Shown: positions 1-6,520 of the stretch, piece after piece | How positions within the stretch are numbered: position 1 is the stretch's first letter | Layout of the letters: every line of letters starts with the position of its first letter | Source of the DNA: Desulfobacteraceae bacterium | Lineage (GTDB): Bacteria > Desulfobacterota > Desulfobulbia > Desulfobulbales > Desulfobulbaceae | NCBI GenBank assembly: GCA_022837185.1 | Contig: JALHJD010000069.1 | Coordinates: 1-11,454 of the forward strand | Length of the DNA stretch: 11,454 nt | Reading direction: 5' to 3' | Notes under the pieces: generated by a model | What the model was told of the DNA's origin: nothing | Databases searched by the model: none | Seen by the model: only the letters and a program-made list of their open reading frames with translations | Made by a program: the position numbers and the translations under genes

Positions 1-1
1 C

Positions 2-238
2 TGGCTGAAAAACCACCGCCGGCTGAAGGAATATTATGCCGGCAACGGGGACGTGTTCCGGATTATTGATGCAACTGAGCCTTCCGCAGATGGTATTGAT
101 GCCGGTCCAGAGGATTCGATAGAGGACCCTGAAGAGGAATTACTGGCAAAACTGACTGATCAGGATTTGCGCCGGGTGTTTCGCGGACTGGTTGAAGGAG
201 CCCGAAAACGTTCCATGAAGACCCTGGATAATACGTAA
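2..238 (+). CDS. 3' end of an unrecognised protein (partial, cut by window start)
   Basis: An open frame enters from the left edge (first full codon at 2) and ends at TAA 236-238, leaving 78 C-terminal residues. A GTG at 53 lies inside the frame but has no Shine-Dalgarno sequence, so I take this as the tail of a longer gene. The tail is hydrophilic with no membrane segment or cysteine. It starts with a basic, aromatic stretch (WLKNHRRLKEYY), has an acidic linker around residues 35-52, and ends in a basic helix-like segment. The piece FRIIDATEP faintly recalls the IDATQP region near the end of thymidylate kinases, but the rest does not fit, so I assign no function. It is codirectional with the selenium genes and only 58 bp upstream of the next one, so it could belong to the same transcript. 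Confidence 0.6.
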   Translation, partial: WLKNHRRLKEYYAGNGDVFRIIDATEPSADGIDAGPEDSIEDPEEELLAKLTDQDLRRVFRGLVEGARKRSMKTLDNT

Positions 239-296
239 AAGCGCACCAGAAGGCTCCGGGTGACATGGTGGGGCATTATCGAGGAATATCAATGTA

Positions 297-527
297 ATGG
301 CAAAAAATGTAAATTTCCTGTTTGTCTGCCCCGATGCCGGCAAGGTGTTTGAGAGCCGGGCGTTCAGCATCCTGGAAAACAGGGGGGTCGTCGTTGACGA
401 AGGAGGCAGTAAAATACTCGATGCAAAGGTGGCGCTCGACGAGCCCTGCCCATTCTGCGGCCGGAAACATGTGTACCACGCCAGTGAATTGTTGTGCCCC
501 TATAGAGAGTCAATGACAGGAAAATAA
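297..527 (+). CDS. Small CPxCG zinc-ribbon-like protein (76 aa)
   Basis: A 76-residue cytoplasmic protein with no signal peptide or membrane segment. Cysteines lie at residues 11 (FVCPDAG), 51 and 54 (CPFCG) and 67 (ELLCP). With His58 or His61 they could form a small zinc ribbon or rubredoxin-like knuckle. The start is ATG 297, preceded by GAGGA at 281-285 (a long 11-nt spacing). It sits 15 bp before the yedE fragment and so is probably co-transcribed with the selenium genes. I do not know a named function. Zinc binding is inferred from cysteine spacing, and a role in selenium or sulfur handling is suggested only by its neighbours. Confidence 0.75.
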   Translation: MAKNVNFLFVCPDAGKVFESRAFSILENRGVVVDEGGSKILDAKVALDEPCPFCGRKHVYHASELLCPYRESMTGK

Positions 528-542
528 GCAAGGAGAAATTTG

Positions 543-833
543 ATGAAGGGGAAAAATGTTTTTGCGACAAGATGGGGAATCATAGGGGTGGGGGCCTGCA
601 TAGGGATCCTGGCGCCGTTGCTGCAGAAGCTTGGCAACCCGGGCAACATGGGTATTTGCGTGGCCTGTTTCGAGAGGGACATTGCCGGGGCGCTCGGCCT
701 GCACCGGGCGGCGGTGGTCCAGTACATGCGGCCGGAAATTATCGGTTTTGTCCTGGGGTCGCTGGTGGCCGCGTATCTTTTCAAGGAGTACCGGCCCCGG
801 GCCGGGTCTTATCCGGCGTGCTTACCTGCATGA
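543..833 (+). pseudogene. yedE: Truncated yedE (putative selenium transporter), N-terminal about 88 residues
   Basis: YedE is a polytopic membrane protein with YeeE/YedE transporter domains; in selenium clusters next to selD and yedF it is thought to import a selenium compound. The start here is normal: ATG 543 with AGGAGA at 531-536. Residues 1 to about 88 carry the family's N-terminal signature (WGIIGVGACIGILAPLL, GNPGNMGICVACFERDIAGA, QYMRPEIIGFVLGSLVAA, FKEYRPRAGS), including a Cys-x-x-Cys within ICVACF and two hydrophobic segments. The frame then changes to the unrelated YPACLPA and stops at TGA 831-833, after only 96 residues where the family runs to several hundred. The following DNA encodes the end of another protein in the +1 frame. 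Most membrane segments are therefore gone and transport is unlikely. This is either a real deletion or a misassembly. Confidence 0.8.
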
Positions 834-1188
834 AAACGCCGCGGCCCATCTTGTGGTGAAGGGGCAACCCGATTATATTACCCCGGGCGATCAAGTGGTC
901 GCCACGGTGGATCAGCCCTCTTTTGACGCCATGGAAGCCATCGACGGCACGGGCGACACCCTGACCGGGCTGCTGACGGTATTGTGCACCACTAACTGCG
1001 ACCTGACCGAGGCGGCGGTTACAGCCGCCAGGGCCAACCGCTGGACCGGGTGGTTCGCCGATCCCGGTCCAGCCACCCAGATTATCGAGCTGATTGAAAA
1101 AATTCCAGGTGCCCAGGCAAAGGCGATGGATCAGGACCAAAACGTAGAAGGAGAAGACCCATGGGGGAGGCCGGAAAACCCAGGCTGA
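808..1188 (+). pseudogene. 3' remnant of a ribokinase-fold / NAD(P)H-hydrate-dehydratase-like gene
   Basis: From about 808 a frame one base out of register with yedE encodes the C-terminal part of a YjeF-C/ribokinase-fold protein and stops at TGA 1186-1188. The evidence is AYLHENAAAHLVVKG followed by DYITPGDQVVATVD and then IDGTGDTLTGLL. GTGD is the glycine-rich anion-hole motif whose aspartate is the catalytic base in this fold. About 126 codons remain, so the N-terminal two thirds is missing. No start codon with a ribosome binding site exists in the remaining frame, and the frame runs upstream only through out-of-frame yedE DNA. The end overlaps the selD start by 28 bp, so the intact ancestor was probably translationally coupled to selD. 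The family assignment rests on the motif and its surroundings. NAD(P)H repair is only one possible role. Confidence 0.65.
1148..1153 (+). promoter_or_regulatory. selD: Ribosome binding site deciding the selD start
   Basis: AAGGAG lies 7 nt before ATG 1161. This supports initiation upstream of the in-frame TGA rather than at a TTG (1251) after it, which has no such site. Confidence 0.8.
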
Positions 1189-2210
1189 CTGAAACAGTAA
1201 CCGGTTCAGGCTGAGCGTCCAAGCTGCCTCCAGGGGACCTGGACAGAGCATTGTGCGGTTTGGTGTTTCCAACCGACGAAAATGTCCTTATCGGACTGGA
1301 TCGGGCGGACGACGCCGGGGTGTATCGCATTACCGATGATATCGCGCTGATTCAGACGGTGGATTTTTTCACGCCCATCGTTGACGACCCTTACTGGTTC
1401 GGGCAGATTGCCGCCGCCAATGCCCTGAGCGATGTCTATGCCATGGGCGGAATCCCGAAAACCGCCATGAACCTGGTTGCCTTTCCGACCGGGGAAATGG
1501 AGCTGACGGTCCTGCGGCAAATTATTCAGGGCGGTATAGACAAGCTCAAAGAAGCCGAGGTGGTTCTTATCGGCGGCCACAGCATCGTCGACAAGGAACT
1601 CAAGTACGGCCTGTCCGTGACCGGGATCATTCATCCCGCAAAAGTACTGGCCAAAAAAAACCTGCGGCCCGGAGACTCACTGGTGCTGACCAAGGCGCTG
1701 GGCACGGGCATCATCAATACCGCCATCAAGGCAGGATTGGCGTCCGCAGAGCTGACGGACAGGGTAACCGGGCTGATGGCGGAGCTGAACCGTGACGCGG
1801 CCCGGATCATGGGGGACTTTAATGTCGGCGCCTGCACGGATGTAACCGGCTTCGGCCTGCTGGGACATCTTGCCGAAATGGTCTGCGGCTCAGGCACGAG
1901 CGTCCGGGTCGAATCCGCGAAAGTTCCGGTCATTGCCGAGGCCCTGGAATTTGCGAATATGGGGTTTGTTCCCGCCGGGGCCTACAAAAATAAAGAGTTC
2001 CGTGAAAAAATGATCGCCTGTGCCGAAACCGTGCCCCGTGCCCTGCAGGACGTGCTTGTCGATCCCCAGACATCGGGTGGGCTGCTCATCAGCGTCAGGG
2101 GATCACTGGCCGCCGCCCTGGTCTGCGCCTTGCAAGCCGGAGGCATTGCCGAGGCCGCTGTGATCGGTGCAGTTTCCGCCGATCCGGCAGAAAAAATATC
2201 AGTGGTGTAA
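1161..2210 (+). CDS. selD: Selenide, water dikinase SelD, selenocysteine-containing
   Basis: SelD makes selenophosphate from selenide and ATP (with AMP and Pi as products), the selenium donor for selenocysteine and 2-selenouridine synthesis. Reading from ATG 1161 (AAGGAG at 1148-1153) through the in-frame TGA 1212-1214 gives 349 residues, the normal family length (E. coli 347). The TGA codes residue 18 in TGSG-U-ASKLPPGDL, the slot of the catalytic Cys17 of E. coli SelD; the essential lysine follows as Lys21. Asp51, Asp68, Asp91 and Asp227, matching metal/ATP-binding aspartates of the E. coli enzyme, are present at the same numbers. The motifs DRADDAGVY, GGHSI, DVTGFGLLGH and DPQTSGGLL are intact. 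The start overlaps the kinase remnant by 28 bp and yedF follows 94 bp downstream. A standard gene caller would begin at TTG 1251 and lose the active site. Active selA, selB and selC genes are implied elsewhere in the genome. Confidence 0.95.
1212..1246 (+). promoter_or_regulatory. selD: Selenocysteine UGA and bacterial SECIS-like hairpin in selD
   Basis: The UGA codon at 1212-1214 is followed by a hairpin with its apical loop about 20 nt downstream, within the range usual for bacterial SECIS elements bound by SelB. The upper stem TCCAGG (1229-1234) pairs perfectly with CCTGGA (1238-1243) around the loop GGA (1235-1237). Below a two-base bulge (CC, 1227-1228), CTG (1224-1226) pairs with CAG (1244-1246). 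A guanine at the start of the apical loop, as bacterial SECIS elements require, is present. The structure was folded by eye, not computed. Confidence 0.8.
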
Positions 2211-2294
2211 AAGGCTTCATGGGAAACAGTTCGTTGATCTTTCCTGCCCCCTCTTTGGACGGCGATTGTTCCGTCTTGAAACACGTAATGAGAA

Positions 2295-2302
2295 CGGAGG
2301 AG
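2295..2302 (+). promoter_or_regulatory. yedF: Ribosome binding site deciding the yedF GTG start
   Basis: CGGAGGAG ends 2 nt before GTG 2305 and its GGAGG core sits at normal spacing. An ATG at 2288 is in another frame. The GTG start gives a protein beginning exactly at the TusA-like domain. Confidence 0.75.
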
Positions 2303-2304
2303 TT

Positions 2305-2928
2305 GTGAGCCTGAAGGAAATCGATGCCCGCGGCCTGGCCTGTCCGGCGCCAGTGCTGCAGACAAAGGCAGCCCTGCAGGAGGAAGCCTGGCAGGGCATT
2401 AAAATTGTGGTCGACAATGCCGCCTCCCAGCAGAACGTCCAGCGCTTCCTGGAATCCCAGGGGTATCAGACGAGCCTTGAACAGAGTGGGGGGGACTATC
2501 TGGTCATCGGGACCTGTGTTGCCGCGCCGGCAGACCGATCGGGGCTGTCCTCTGAACCAAAGGAGGCTGGACTGTCATCGGGAGACAGTGGGAAAAAGAT
2601 CATGGTCCTGTGCGCCACCGACCGCATGGGATTCGGCGACGACGAGCTGGGCCTGAAGCTGATGATCAGTTTCGTGCGCACCCTCAAGGAAATGGGCAGC
2701 GAACTGTGGCGGCTGGTCTTTGTGAATAACGGCGTCAAGCTGACCATTGACGGCTCCGAGGTCATTGCTGATCTCAAGGATTACGAGAAAGCAGGCCTGA
2801 AGATCCTGGTCTGCGGCACCTGTCTGACCTATTTCGACCTCCTGGAGAGAAAACAGGTCGGCGAGACCACCAACATGCTGGATATCGTGACCGCCATGGA
2901 ACTGGCCGACAAGGTGATCAGCATCTGA
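2305..2928 (+). CDS. yedF: Selenium metabolism protein YedF (TusA-like plus DsrE-like domains)
   Basis: 207 residues in the two-domain layout of the selenium-associated YedF family. Residues 1-72 are a TusA/SirA-like domain with the CPxP active-site motif (IDARGLACPAPV, Cys13), which in relatives carries sulfur or selenium as a persulfide or perselenide. Residues 73-95 are a Gly/Ser-rich linker. Residues 97-207 are a DsrE-like domain containing MGFGDDELG and a second conserved cysteine pair, Cys170 and Cys173 (LVCGTCLTYF). In this family the gene occurs with selD and yedE, and a role in passing selenium to SelD is proposed rather than proven. Start GTG 2305 has a strong GGAGG site. It is co-oriented with selD, with 94 bp between them and no clear terminator. 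All key cysteines are present, so it looks functional even though its partner yedE is broken. Confidence 0.93.
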   Translation: MSLKEIDARGLACPAPVLQTKAALQEEAWQGIKIVVDNAASQQNVQRFLESQGYQTSLEQSGGDYLVIGTCVAAPADRSGLSSEPKEAGLSSGDSGKKIMVLCATDRMGFGDDELGLKLMISFVRTLKEMGSELWRLVFVNNGVKLTIDGSEVIADLKDYEKAGLKILVCGTCLTYFDLLERKQVGETTNMLDIVTAMELADKVISI

Positions 2929-2978
2929 TGCATTGGATGCAGGGCGATTCCGTGTTCGGGTGATTCCCAACTGATCCC

Positions 2979-4214
2979 ATGCGCATACTCCACCTCCTGA
3001 GTCAACGGCCGGAATGCACCGGCAGCGGCATCTACCTGCAGAACATCATCTGCGAGGCCGCGGCCGCGGGACACGAGAACTTTCTTGTTGCCGGCATTCC
3101 GCTCAACACTCCGCCCCGGCTTTCCTGCCTTGACGAGGATCATTGCTCCTATGTCACCTTCGACGGCGGCGACCTGCCGTTTCCCGTCCCGGGGATGAGC
3201 GACGTGATGCCGTATGCCAGCAGCCGGTTCCGTGACTTGGGAGCCGGGGAGATCGAGGCGTACCGCGCTGCCTTTGCCCGCCTGATACGGCAGGCGGTGG
3301 AAACCTTCCGGCCGGAGATGATCCACACCCACCACCTGTGGCTGATGAGCAGCCTGGCCAGACAACTGCTGCCGGATCTCCCCATGGTCGTGACCTGCCA
3401 TTCGACCGATCTGCGCCAGTACCTTAACTGTCCTCACCTGCGGCCGATGGTGGAGGAGCCGTGCCGGGCCATGGATCTGGTCATGGCGCTCAGTGCGCAC
3501 CAAGCCGAACAGATCGCCGGCCTCTATCGGATTTCGGAAGGTCGCATAAGGGTGGTGGGCGGCGGCTATGACGATGTCCTATTTTTTTGGGGGGAGAAGG
3601 AACCGGCCCCTCCGGTCCACATTCTCTACGCGGGCAAGCTGAGCCGCGCCAAGGGTGTCGTCTGGCTGCTCCGCGCTTTGATAAGGTTGGACGATCCGTC
3701 CGTTCATCTGCACCTGGTCGGCAGCGGCAGCGGGGAGGAGGCGGCTGAATGCGAAGCCCTGGCCGGGCGGCTGGCAGGGCGGGTCACCCTCCACGGCCGG
3801 CAGCCCCAGGAGCAGTTGGCCGCGCTGTTGCGCAAGAGCCATCTCTTTGTTCTGCCCTCTTTCTATGAAGGATTGCCACTGGTCCTGCTGGAGGCCCTGG
3901 CCTCCGGCTGCCGGGTGATGGCCACCGACCTGCCCGGCTGCCGTGAATTGCTGGGCGCAGGCGACCCGGATCTGGTCAAACTTCTGCCCCTACCGCCGCT
4001 CAAGGGGGTGGATACCTCCTTCCCTGAAGACGAGCCCGGGCTGGAAGCCTTGCTGGCTGAATGCCTTGCGCGCCAGGTCCGGCGGATCATGGCGTCTCCT
4101 GCTCCGGATCAGGATGCGGCCGCCCGGCTTACATCTCCCTGCAACTGGGGGGAGGTCTTTGCCAGGGTCGCCGCTGTCTACGAGGAAGTCCTCCCGGCGC
4201 ACGGGCCGAAATAG
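2979..4214 (+). CDS. GT4-family (GT-B fold) glycosyltransferase
   Basis: A 411-residue retaining glycosyltransferase of the GT-B type, probably adding a sugar from a nucleotide donor to a lipid-linked or surface glycan on the cytoplasmic face. Residues 1-205 form the acceptor half, with the typical N-terminus MRILHLLSQRPE and glycine motif TGSGIYLQ, and IHTHHLWL at 115-122. Residues 213-400 form the donor half: ILYAGKLSRAKG (Lys220), HLVGSG, and the signature SFYEGLPLVLLEALASG, whose Glu297 and Glu305 make the EX7E motif. There is no signal peptide or membrane segment. ATG 2979 begins at the conserved N-terminus although no good Shine-Dalgarno sequence precedes it. The 3' end overlaps the convergent deacetylase-like gene by 37 bp. 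It lies 50 bp after yedF with no visible terminator but concerns a different process. Donor and acceptor cannot be told from the sequence. Confidence 0.9.
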   Translation: MRILHLLSQRPECTGSGIYLQNIICEAAAAGHENFLVAGIPLNTPPRLSCLDEDHCSYVTFDGGDLPFPVPGMSDVMPYASSRFRDLGAGEIEAYRAAFARLIRQAVETFRPEMIHTHHLWLMSSLARQLLPDLPMVVTCHSTDLRQYLNCPHLRPMVEEPCRAMDLVMALSAHQAEQIAGLYRISEGRIRVVGGGYDDVLFFWGEKEPAPPVHILYAGKLSRAKGVVWLLRALIRLDDPSVHLHLVGSGSGEEAAECEALAGRLAGRVTLHGRQPQEQLAALLRKSHLFVLPSFYEGLPLVLLEALASGCRVMATDLPGCRELLGAGDPDLVKLLPLPPLKGVDTSFPEDEPGLEALLAECLARQVRRIMASPAPDQDAAARLTSPCNWGEVFARVAAVYEEVLPAHGPK

Positions 4215-5374
4215 AGTTGCTTTTGGCCCGGACTAGGCTGGATTGCGTACAGGGTTATGCCGTCTCCCTGCAACCGGGAGGAAACGATCTTTCCTCCCCG
4301 GACCTCCCATGCCCGGCTGTGTCGATCGCGGACCTTGACATACAGCGGGCCGGACAGGGCGGCCAGATCCGGCAGCCGCCCGCGGTCGATCTCCACCCCG
4401 GCCCCATGGACACGGACTTCGGCCAGGCAGTGATGGCAGTACTGGGTCCAGCAGGCGCCCGTATCGGGGGCCAGGAAGGTTTCCAGCTCGTTGGCCCTGG
4501 CCAGCAGAAGATCACCCCACGGCGCAATGACCTCTTCGTTCCGCTCAGGGTCCTGGTGGAGGAGATTGCTCCAGTGCAGGCTGACAACGGGTCCGTTGAG
4601 TGACAGGGGCGGTGCCGCACTGACACGGTGCCAGGGAACCGCCGCTTCCCCCCGTTCGATCAGCACCACTCCGCACTCCCAGGTCAGCCCCTCATAGAGC
4701 GGCGGAGCGTACTGCCTGGCCCGGGAAAAGATGGTGCACAGGTAGCGGACGCCGAAGCGGCTAAGGATCGCCTGCATCGAAGCCTCGCCGTTGCCGAAGC
4801 TGTGGTGCAGGGCCGGGGGGACGAACGATTGCGGAAACGGCCCGAGCCCATGCTGCTCCAGCAGGAGGCCAAAGGCCTCCAGGTGCCTGCGGACAACGTC
4901 GGGCGGCCGCATGATCCCGGCGCCGTCATGGAACTCGGCACGCTGCATGTTTCCTTTCTCCCAGTATTCGTGCCCGACCCCGTGCAGGCCTATTTCCAGA
5001 TGCTGCCGGTGCCGGCGCAGGAAATCGGCCGTTTCCTCGAGCCATGGGCCGCGGTTGCTCGTATTGTTCCATTGCCCGCCCATCCAGGTGGCCGAAGGGA
5101 CCTGCCGCAGCATGTCCGTGCGATCCCATTCACAGAGGACCATGGCCAACTGGATCCGCATGGACATCCGTTGGGCGAGGGAGGCCAACACCTGGTAGTC
5201 GGCCAGGCAATGGCGTCTGGTCATACCGGTGCGATAGGGCTCGTTGTGGGCGGAACCGTCCCGGCCCTGCCACCAGCCGACGTCTTCGACCACCATGAAG
5301 AGCGGCATGGGCAGGGCGATCTCGAAGTCATCATGGCGGAGTGAGGGCGGATTCATGGCCATCAGGCTGCTCAC
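4178..5374 (-). CDS. NodB-fold polysaccharide deacetylase-like protein
   Basis: About 398 residues resembling the divergent polysaccharide deacetylases (CE4/NodB fold), which remove acetyl groups from glycans using a bound metal. Visible elements are an acidic pair at the end of the first strand (FMVVEDVGWW, Glu30-Asp31), the HxxxH metal motif in IGLHGVGHEYW (His131, His135), a later proline/histidine strip SFVPPALHH, and VVSLHW (His267) in the place of the C-terminal LH motif. Residues 300-390 form a Cys-containing C-terminal part of unknown role. No signal peptide is seen, which is unusual if it acts outside the cell. The start is uncertain: GTG 5374 overlaps the upstream stop as GTGA, while ATG codons 5 and 7 are also possible and none has a strong ribosome binding site. 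It is the last gene of the minus-strand operon. Function is inferred from motifs only. Confidence 0.75.
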   Translation of the reverse strand: MSSLMAMNPPSLRHDDFEIALPMPLFMVVEDVGWWQGRDGSAHNEPYRTGMTRRHCLADYQVLASLAQRMSMRIQLAMVLCEWDRTDMLRQVPSATWMGGQWNNTSNRGPWLEETADFLRRHRQHLEIGLHGVGHEYWEKGNMQRAEFHDGAGIMRPPDVVRRHLEAFGLLLEQHGLGPFPQSFVPPALHHSFGNGEASMQAILSRFGVRYLCTIFSRARQYAPPLYEGLTWECGVVLIERGEAAVPWHRVSAAPPLSLNGPVVSLHWSNLLHQDPERNEEVIAPWGDLLLARANELETFLAPDTGACWTQYCHHCLAEVRVHGAGVEIDRGRLPDLAALSGPLYVKVRDRHSRAWEVRGGKIVSSRLQGDGITLYAIQPSPGQKQLYFGPCAGRTSS

Positions 5375-6450
5375 AGGCTGATAAAGCGCCGGAGCTCGGG
5401 CCCCAGTTCCCGGGAGAGGGCCAGGTTAAGGCTTTTCCACGACTCAATGACCAGGGTTTCCCGCTGGGGCAGCCAGGGTTCGGCGGTGCGGGAGAAGACA
5501 TGCCAGGTCAGCGGCCGCATTTTCGCTCCCCATTGCAGTTTGAAGGCACAGGTTGAGGCTCCGGGCGAGGAACGCCCAAAATCAAAAAAACGCAGACCCT
5601 GTCCGCAGGCATGGGAAAGCATCTCCCAGTAGAGCAGCATGTTGGGGCACAGGGGCCGGAAGGAACGAAGCGAAGAGGCCCACGGATTATAGAGGGTTTC
5701 GCCGAACCTGAACACCAGGGCGGCGGCCAGAGGCTGCTTCTTCCGCTCCACCAGGATGATCCGGGCCTGCCCGGGAAAGTGATGGAAAATTTCGGTAAAC
5801 AGGCGTCTGGAGTGAACCGGCGAGCCAAGATCCCGCATGTTCCGGGAAAAAACGGCGTAAAAATCATCCAGGAGCCCCCGGCCGCCGATCCTGCCGGCAC
5901 AATCGCACTGGCGGGCCTTGCGGATCTGGTTGCGTACCTTGGCCGGCAGCAGCCCCCACAGGGTCTCGGCCGAGGGCGGGAGGCTGCGGCGCAATCCGAC
6001 CTTGAAGCCGTGAGCTTGGTAGGTGAGCCCCGGAGCCAGTGCTTCCAGCTCTTCCTGGGCGAGCAAAGGGCCGGGCCGATCCTGGCGAATTTCCAGGTGG
6101 GCGGCATTGACCTCGGCGGTCAGTTCCAGGGCCGCGGCCAGCAGGCTCCTCTCCGTCGCTGGATCGTCGGCCAGCAGGCCGGCGTTGTCGAAAAAAGGGA
6201 GGGAGATCAGCCGGCCTTTCCTGTCCGGGCTGTGAAAAAGGAAGAGGGGCAGGAGGCCGCGGACAGGGGAATCAGGCTCGGATGAACTCCCCGGCACGGC
6301 CAGGTACCAGGGGATATGTCCATAGGTGGAGGCAATAATCTGCCGCCAGCCCCGGAGATGATAGGGACAGGCCCCGGGGTGGCGCAGGACATAGCGGTCC
6401 CAGGTCGCCCCATCAATATCGCGGCATGGCTCCGGATTATTGCCAATCAT
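5371..6450 (-). CDS. FemAB/GNAT-like protein of the XrtA/PEP-CTERM-associated type
   Basis: 359 residues with two consecutive GNAT-like halves as in FemAB proteins. These transfer aminoacyl or acyl groups to peptidoglycan or other envelope polymers; a family branch is linked to exosortase (XrtA/PEP-CTERM) exopolysaccharide loci. The N-terminal half begins WDRYVLRHPGACPYHLRGW and contains GLLPLFLF and LISLPFFDNAGLL with the acidic strand AHLEIRQ. The linker carries KVRNQIRKAR. The C-terminal half has ILVERKKQPLAAALVF, YNPWASS and the conserved FFDFGRSSPG around residue 290. No membrane segment or signal peptide is seen, so it is probably cytoplasmic. Start ATG 6450 is 70 bp after the PP2C gene, and the stop overlaps the next start (GTGA), implying coupled translation with the deacetylase-like gene. 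No exosortase gene lies in the window, so the PEP-CTERM link is by family only. Confidence 0.82.
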   Translation of the reverse strand: MIGNNPEPCRDIDGATWDRYVLRHPGACPYHLRGWRQIIASTYGHIPWYLAVPGSSSEPDSPVRGLLPLFLFHSPDRKGRLISLPFFDNAGLLADDPATERSLLAAALELTAEVNAAHLEIRQDRPGPLLAQEELEALAPGLTYQAHGFKVGLRRSLPPSAETLWGLLPAKVRNQIRKARQCDCAGRIGGRGLLDDFYAVFSRNMRDLGSPVHSRRLFTEIFHHFPGQARIILVERKKQPLAAALVFRFGETLYNPWASSLRSFRPLCPNMLLYWEMLSHACGQGLRFFDFGRSSPGASTCAFKLQWGAKMRPLTWHVFSRTAEPWLPQRETLVIESWKSLNLALSRELGPELRRFISL

Positions 6451-6520
6451 CCCTGTCCAGGCGGCAACGCTTTTTTTCTATCACTCTGAGCCTGAACCGT
6501 CTTCCGCACCATTTCGGCGG

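Noticed and set aside
53..238. A separate 61-residue gene starting at GTG 53
   Set aside because: No ribosome binding site precedes it and the frame is open to the window edge, so it is better read as the tail of a longer gene.
543..1188. yedE-kinase fusion made by programmed +1 frameshifting
   Set aside because: Both partners would be incomplete domains (transporter lacking most membrane segments, kinase lacking its N-terminal part), and I see no slippery site; deletion or misassembly is simpler.
1251..2210. selD starting at TTG 1251 as an ordinary gene
   Set aside because: It has no ribosome binding site, lacks the catalytic N-terminus, and the upstream frame through TGA 1212 restores a full-length family match.
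2258..2278. GACGG...CCGTC inverted repeat between selD and yedF as a terminator
   Set aside because: Only five base pairs, an 8-nt loop and no T-run; the genes are probably co-transcribed.
2829..3503. Long open frame on the minus strand under yedF and the glycosyltransferase
   Set aside because: It shows no recognisable motif, is antisense to two well-supported proteins, and is expected by chance in GC-rich DNA.
4628..6285. Long + strand open frames opposite the deacetylase-like and FemAB-like genes
   Set aside because: Low-complexity Pro/Gly/Arg-rich translations without domains; the minus-strand genes have clear family motifs.
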